From Beroe ovata (taxonomy: Eukaryota > Ctenophora > Nuda > Beroida > Beroidae): a stretch of DNA of 64,000 nucleotides. Shown piece after piece: positions 62,007 to 64,000 of this stretch; the stretch's first letter is position 1; every line of letters starts with the position of its first letter. The stretch spans positions 174,659-238,658 of the forward strand of contig CAMPET010000070.1 in NCBI GenBank assembly GCA_946803715.1. The letters are read 5' to 3'. The position numbers and the translations under genes are program-made. A model generated the notes under the pieces. It searched no databases and was not told where the DNA came from. It saw only the letters and a list, made by a program, of their open reading frames with translations.

Positions 62007-62049
62007 NCACGCACACACATGACACACACACACACACACACATGCGATT

Positions 62050-63969
62050 AATGAGACAAAAGCAGTAACACTCCCTGTATGAAACTTGTAGCATAGAGAA
62101 AATCACGTTTTCAGTTTTCTGAAAACACAGAAATTAGGAAATGAGCAAATTACGAATGTTCGAGAGAATTTTGAGGTTTTCCTCGAACTCATGATACAGT
62201 TCGCTCACCATCTTTGCGAAATCCAATTATACCAGTGCTAGTAGGTATAGGGTTCTATCAAAACTAACAATTAGATGTGTAATGTGTGTGTGTAATTAGA
62301 TAAACTTCACTTCTCCCATACATTTTCATGTTTCCAATTCCCGCCAAGAGAGATACATAGCATGCATCAAAAGAAGTCAAATTCAGGGAAATGTAGGAAA
62401 TTTGTTATCTTTTCCATGAGACAACCATCCTGTTCTTTTACTTCCTACCTAGTAAGAAGTAACCACCCTTCCCTCTTCTGCAGAAAAGAGATATTTCCTT
62501 GCCTCTTGGTAATTTCCATCCAGCTCATTAACGAACCTAAACTGTCCAACTGAGACTGCATGACCCTCAACACACACTCATAATCACACACTCACGCAAA
62601 CATACATACACATGCAAAAACAACATATTTACATTTCATGTATGCATAATAAGACGATGTTTCCTTATCTAGGGTACCTAGCTAAATGCGGTTTGGTGAG
62701 GTTTTTCCAAGAAAAATGGACTGTCCTAAAACAGAAAGGATGGGCTTGGAATTCGGCTGCATTAGTGCACACTACCCAGTGGTCACTGTTTTCGCAGAGT
62801 GGGGCGCGTTTTGTGATGCTATAATTATAATTTAGTGACAGTCGATAACAAGGGTGATGGTCTATAATTATTTGAGATTATACAACATCAACATCAACAT
62901 AATTGGACATTAACATTAAACAAAGACATACTATACAGACACGCAAACATACACACATAAACATACAAACAAGGACAAACACATGTCGAATGTCCTACTC
63001 CTAGCACCAAATTAACAATGAGAATTTAAATGATCTGAAGTCTGGTTCCATAATATGACCAGAGTGGCACCAGTAACCGGTGCCAGAGTGGCACCAGTAA
63101 CCGGTGCCAGAATGGCACCAGCCAGTAACCGGTGCCATCAAAAGGTGTACAACCCGTGTTTCAAATGCCACCAAGACGCCTCTTCCCATTGTACAAACAC
63201 AATATTATAGATCGGGACTCGGGTTAAGATGATTGTGTGTAACACAATGTGTTTCAAACTGGTCACACAAACGCACACACACACACAAACAGACAAAAAC
63301 AAACAACACCAGTGTGTCTACACGCATTGTTCATTCGATTATGTATACCAGCTATAACAATCTACATATTATTTATGGGCAAGAATGAATGGAATGCCCT
63401 ATCTTATCATCATGAGTATCATCCATAATTCATGGCAGGTCAAACAACTCATTTTTCGTTCATTTCATGACGTATTCATTTGGTATGGTATGAAACATGT
63501 ACAGGACTGAACTATTCATGAAGTTGATTCAACAACGCTTACCGGCTCTCAAAGTTAATAGTACCTCATGAAACACAATGCCATAAATGGACGAAAATCG
63601 CATTAGTGCGACGTGTGTGTCGTCCCATAACATGGATGTCGGATGATTCGATATTAATCAAGTGTTTAATTATCGTTGGGTGATATTCAGATAATGAGTA
63701 GTTCTAGCGACCAATCAATGTCGTCTAAATCGGTCACGTGATCGACAAATTTTGTGATCCTTTCTCCCAGATAACGTTTTCTATCAATCAAGAATACCCC
63801 ATATACCGAATGGGAGAGCTATAACAAGTATATTTTACAATGCGATCCCCCTTGTTTAACCCTGTTAAACACCGGTTATACTTAGATAGCCATCGTTAAA
63901 TGTGTGCCCTAGGTTTTGGACCTATTACCTTCTACCTCATGTGTTATGAATACAATTGGTATAGAGCAC

Positions 63970-63970
<1 letters not shown>
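62050..63970. other. Intergenic, no gene seen
   Basis: Short frames only. AC-rich sequence at 62570-62610 and 63260-63305 and a minisatellite at 63058-63138. A (GT)n array begins at 63975 and runs off the window. Confidence 0.5.
63058..63138. repeat. ~24-bp minisatellite, 3 units, each a palindrome
   Basis: AGAGTGGCACCAGTAACCGG then TGCC, repeated; each unit contains the inverted pair GGCACC and GGTGCC. The third unit has a 4-bp insertion (CCAG). Confidence 0.9.

Positions 63971-64000
<30 letters not shown>

Overview
The window is nuclear DNA of an animal, almost certainly an invertebrate. The evidence is intron-rich genes with GT..AG junctions, many immunoglobulin (Ig) half-domains split by introns, an ankyrin plus GIY-YIG gene of the ANKLE1/LEM-3 type, long AC/GT microsatellites, and no operons or Shine-Dalgarno sites. 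I cannot name the species. It is a draft scaffold with N runs at 11409-11747, 24346-24349 and 48180-48304, and lone Ns at 17824, 18102, 31973, 32521, 39281, 40025, 54388, 60993 and 62007. Every gene I can support lies on the minus strand, so genes read from right to left. Exon limits below were derived by hand from splice dinucleotides and checked for phase continuity.

Layout. (1) 502-8857: 20 phase-compatible exons of a large Ig-superfamily gene with at least eight Ig domains, running off the left edge; its signal-peptide exon was not found. Its largest intron (1330-3200) is filled by a ~550-bp satellite. (2) 11060-16235: a complete 14-exon gene (670 codons) for a secreted, probably GPI-anchored protein: signal peptide, short Cys-rich module, five Ig domains, C-terminal hydrophobic tail. 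(3) 18376-22531: a second copy of that gene, lacking only the last exon, with scattered coding and intron differences but an almost identical upstream flank. A 277-bp exact fragment sits between the copies, bounded by single Ns. (4) 24164-41700: a gene-poor stretch with simple repeats and recurring short words. (5) 41785-53833: an ANKLE1-like gene of 11 coding exons (442 codons) with ankyrin repeats at the N terminus and a GIY-YIG domain at the C terminus. I found no LEM domain, and several expected catalytic residues are changed. Its ~9-kb fourth intron carries the same ~550-bp satellite family. (6) 54389-57095: a second copy of the satellite and of the four ankyrin exons. (7) 57023-57590: GC-rich inverted-repeat elements. 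(8) 57600-64000: no supported gene; a third near-duplicate pair (about 60088-60992 and 61034-62000) and microsatellites.

Interpretation. Three regions occur as adjacent near-identical pairs, each joined at a lone N. The simplest reading is that two haplotypes of a heterozygous animal were laid end to end, though real tandem duplication is not excluded. Either way, the two versions of the GPI-anchored Ig gene show variable Ig-coding sequence next to an almost invariant upstream flank. The best candidate for an undescribed system is this pair of Ig genes: a many-Ig surface receptor beside a polymorphic GPI-anchored five-Ig protein, a layout reminiscent of invertebrate recognition loci. That role is an inference from architecture only.
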